NCBI GenBank assembly: GCA_001816695.1
Contig: MHCR01000001.1
Span: 3,030-9,064 of the forward strand
Direction of reading: 5' to 3'
DNA: 6,035 nucleotides
DNA from: Candidatus Woykebacteria bacterium RBG_16_39_9b
GTDB lineage: Bacteria > Patescibacteriota > Microgenomatia > Woykebacterales > RBG-16-39-9b
Position 1 is the stretch's first letter. Every line of letters begins with the position of its first letter. This document shows, piece by piece, positions 5,894-6,035 of this stretch. The position numbers were made by a program, and so were the translations under genes. The notes beneath the pieces are model-generated. The model had not been told where the DNA came from, ran no database searches, and saw nothing but the letters and a program-made list of their open reading frames with translations.

Positions 5894-6035
5894 CTACTCA
5901 ATCCCGTCGTTTCTTCGGTATACCCGCATGAGGTGCTGGAGAACGTCTGGGTCCGTGATAACCGCGGCTGCTCTCCGGTAGTGCATATCTCGCGCAGGCT
6001 CGCTCCTTGTCCGTCTCCAAATGCTCAAGGCAGGT
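5894..6035 (-). CDS. Unrecognised protein, C-terminal fragment (partial, runs off right edge)
   Basis: A minus-strand frame is open from the right edge to a TAG at 5896-5894, giving 46 visible residues. The readable part ends MHYRRAAAVITDPDVLQHL, then MRVYRRNDGIE; an in-frame ATG at 5986 could also start a roughly 30-residue peptide. The fragment is rich in arginine and I do not recognise a family. Support: the stop lies 20 nt before the intrinsic terminator stem, the usual spacing for a gene end, and the end reads like ordinary protein (VITDPDVLQHLMRVYRR). Against: it is short, the opposite strand is also open in register, and the stretch is about 59% GC, clearly richer than the rest, so a GC-rich structured RNA or chance openness is possible. 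Confidence 0.4.
   Translation of the reverse strand, partial: PALSIWRRTRSEPARDMHYRRAAAVITDPDVLQHLMRVYRRNDGIE

Noticed and set aside
5952..5971. The minus strand contains GCAGCCGCGG followed by TTATCACGGA, resembling the 16S rRNA 530-loop string (GCAGCCGCGGTAATACGGA).
   Set aside because: The nearly invariant GGTAATAC is changed to GGTTATCAC and the flanks do not follow 16S helix 18, so this is not an rRNA fragment; as codons it reads AAAVITD within an open frame.
5882..6035. A plus-strand frame is also open to the right edge in the same codon register.
   Set aside because: It has no start or ribosome site at its left end, begins right after a TAG, and looks less protein-like (many Pro, Cys); the terminator orientation favours the minus frame. 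It is probably a mirror opening in GC-rich DNA.
1..6035. Recoded UGA (Gracilibacteria/Absconditabacteria code).
   Set aside because: TGA ends the kinase, TsaB-like and lysS genes at overlaps or family-consistent positions, and no in-frame TGA interrupts any gene.
1..6035. CRISPR array, insertion sequence, tRNA or att-like direct repeats.
   Set aside because: No regularly spaced repeat, transposase motif, tRNA cloverleaf or paired direct repeat was seen on reading both strands; nearly all the sequence is accounted for by coupled genes.

Overview
The window looks like a compact, AT-leaning bacterial chromosome segment with almost no intergenic DNA. Class I (archaeal-type) lysyl-tRNA synthetase, a TsaB cut down to about one lobe, stop/start-coupled genes and a bacterial UppP and SerRS together suggest a Candidate Phyla Radiation (Patescibacteria) lineage, possibly Microgenomates-like. 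This placement is inference from gene style; the window has no rRNA or other phylogenetic marker. TGA is the stop codon of three genes and no in-frame TGA interrupts any gene, so the code here is standard, unlike the UGA=Gly code of Gracilibacteria/Absconditabacteria.

Left, plus strand (1-817): the C-terminal ATPase half of a sensor histidine kinase, open at the window edge, overlaps a 92-residue TsaB-like gene by an ATGA junction. The TsaB gene ends tail-to-tail inside the 3' end of uppP, with a 14-nt overlap and no visible terminator.

Centre, minus strand (804-5782): six genes run without gaps in the order lysS (class I LysRS) -> 70-aa DUF2007-like protein -> HD-superfamily hydrolase -> serS -> spermidine-synthase-like protein -> uppP. 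Junctions are ATGA (4-nt overlap), TAA|ATG (abutting), TAATG (1-nt overlap), a 35-nt overlap, and TAA|ATG. This is very likely one translationally coupled operon combining tRNA charging (Lys, Ser), lipid-carrier recycling for cell-wall synthesis and less defined functions. A sigma70-like promoter sits so close to lysS that the predicted transcript start falls on the A of its ATG, suggesting a leaderless mRNA.

Right end (5783-6035): an intrinsic terminator oriented to the minus strand (8-bp stem plus T tract) separates the lysS operon from a GC-rich stretch (about 59% GC by hand count). That stretch holds the open 3' end of an unrecognised, arginine-rich minus-strand reading frame whose stop lies 20 nt before the terminator stem.

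I see no mobile element, CRISPR array, tRNA or rRNA. The more notable points are the minimal TsaB, the probable leaderless operon start and the GC-rich edge ORF. I did not find a convincing new multi-gene system.
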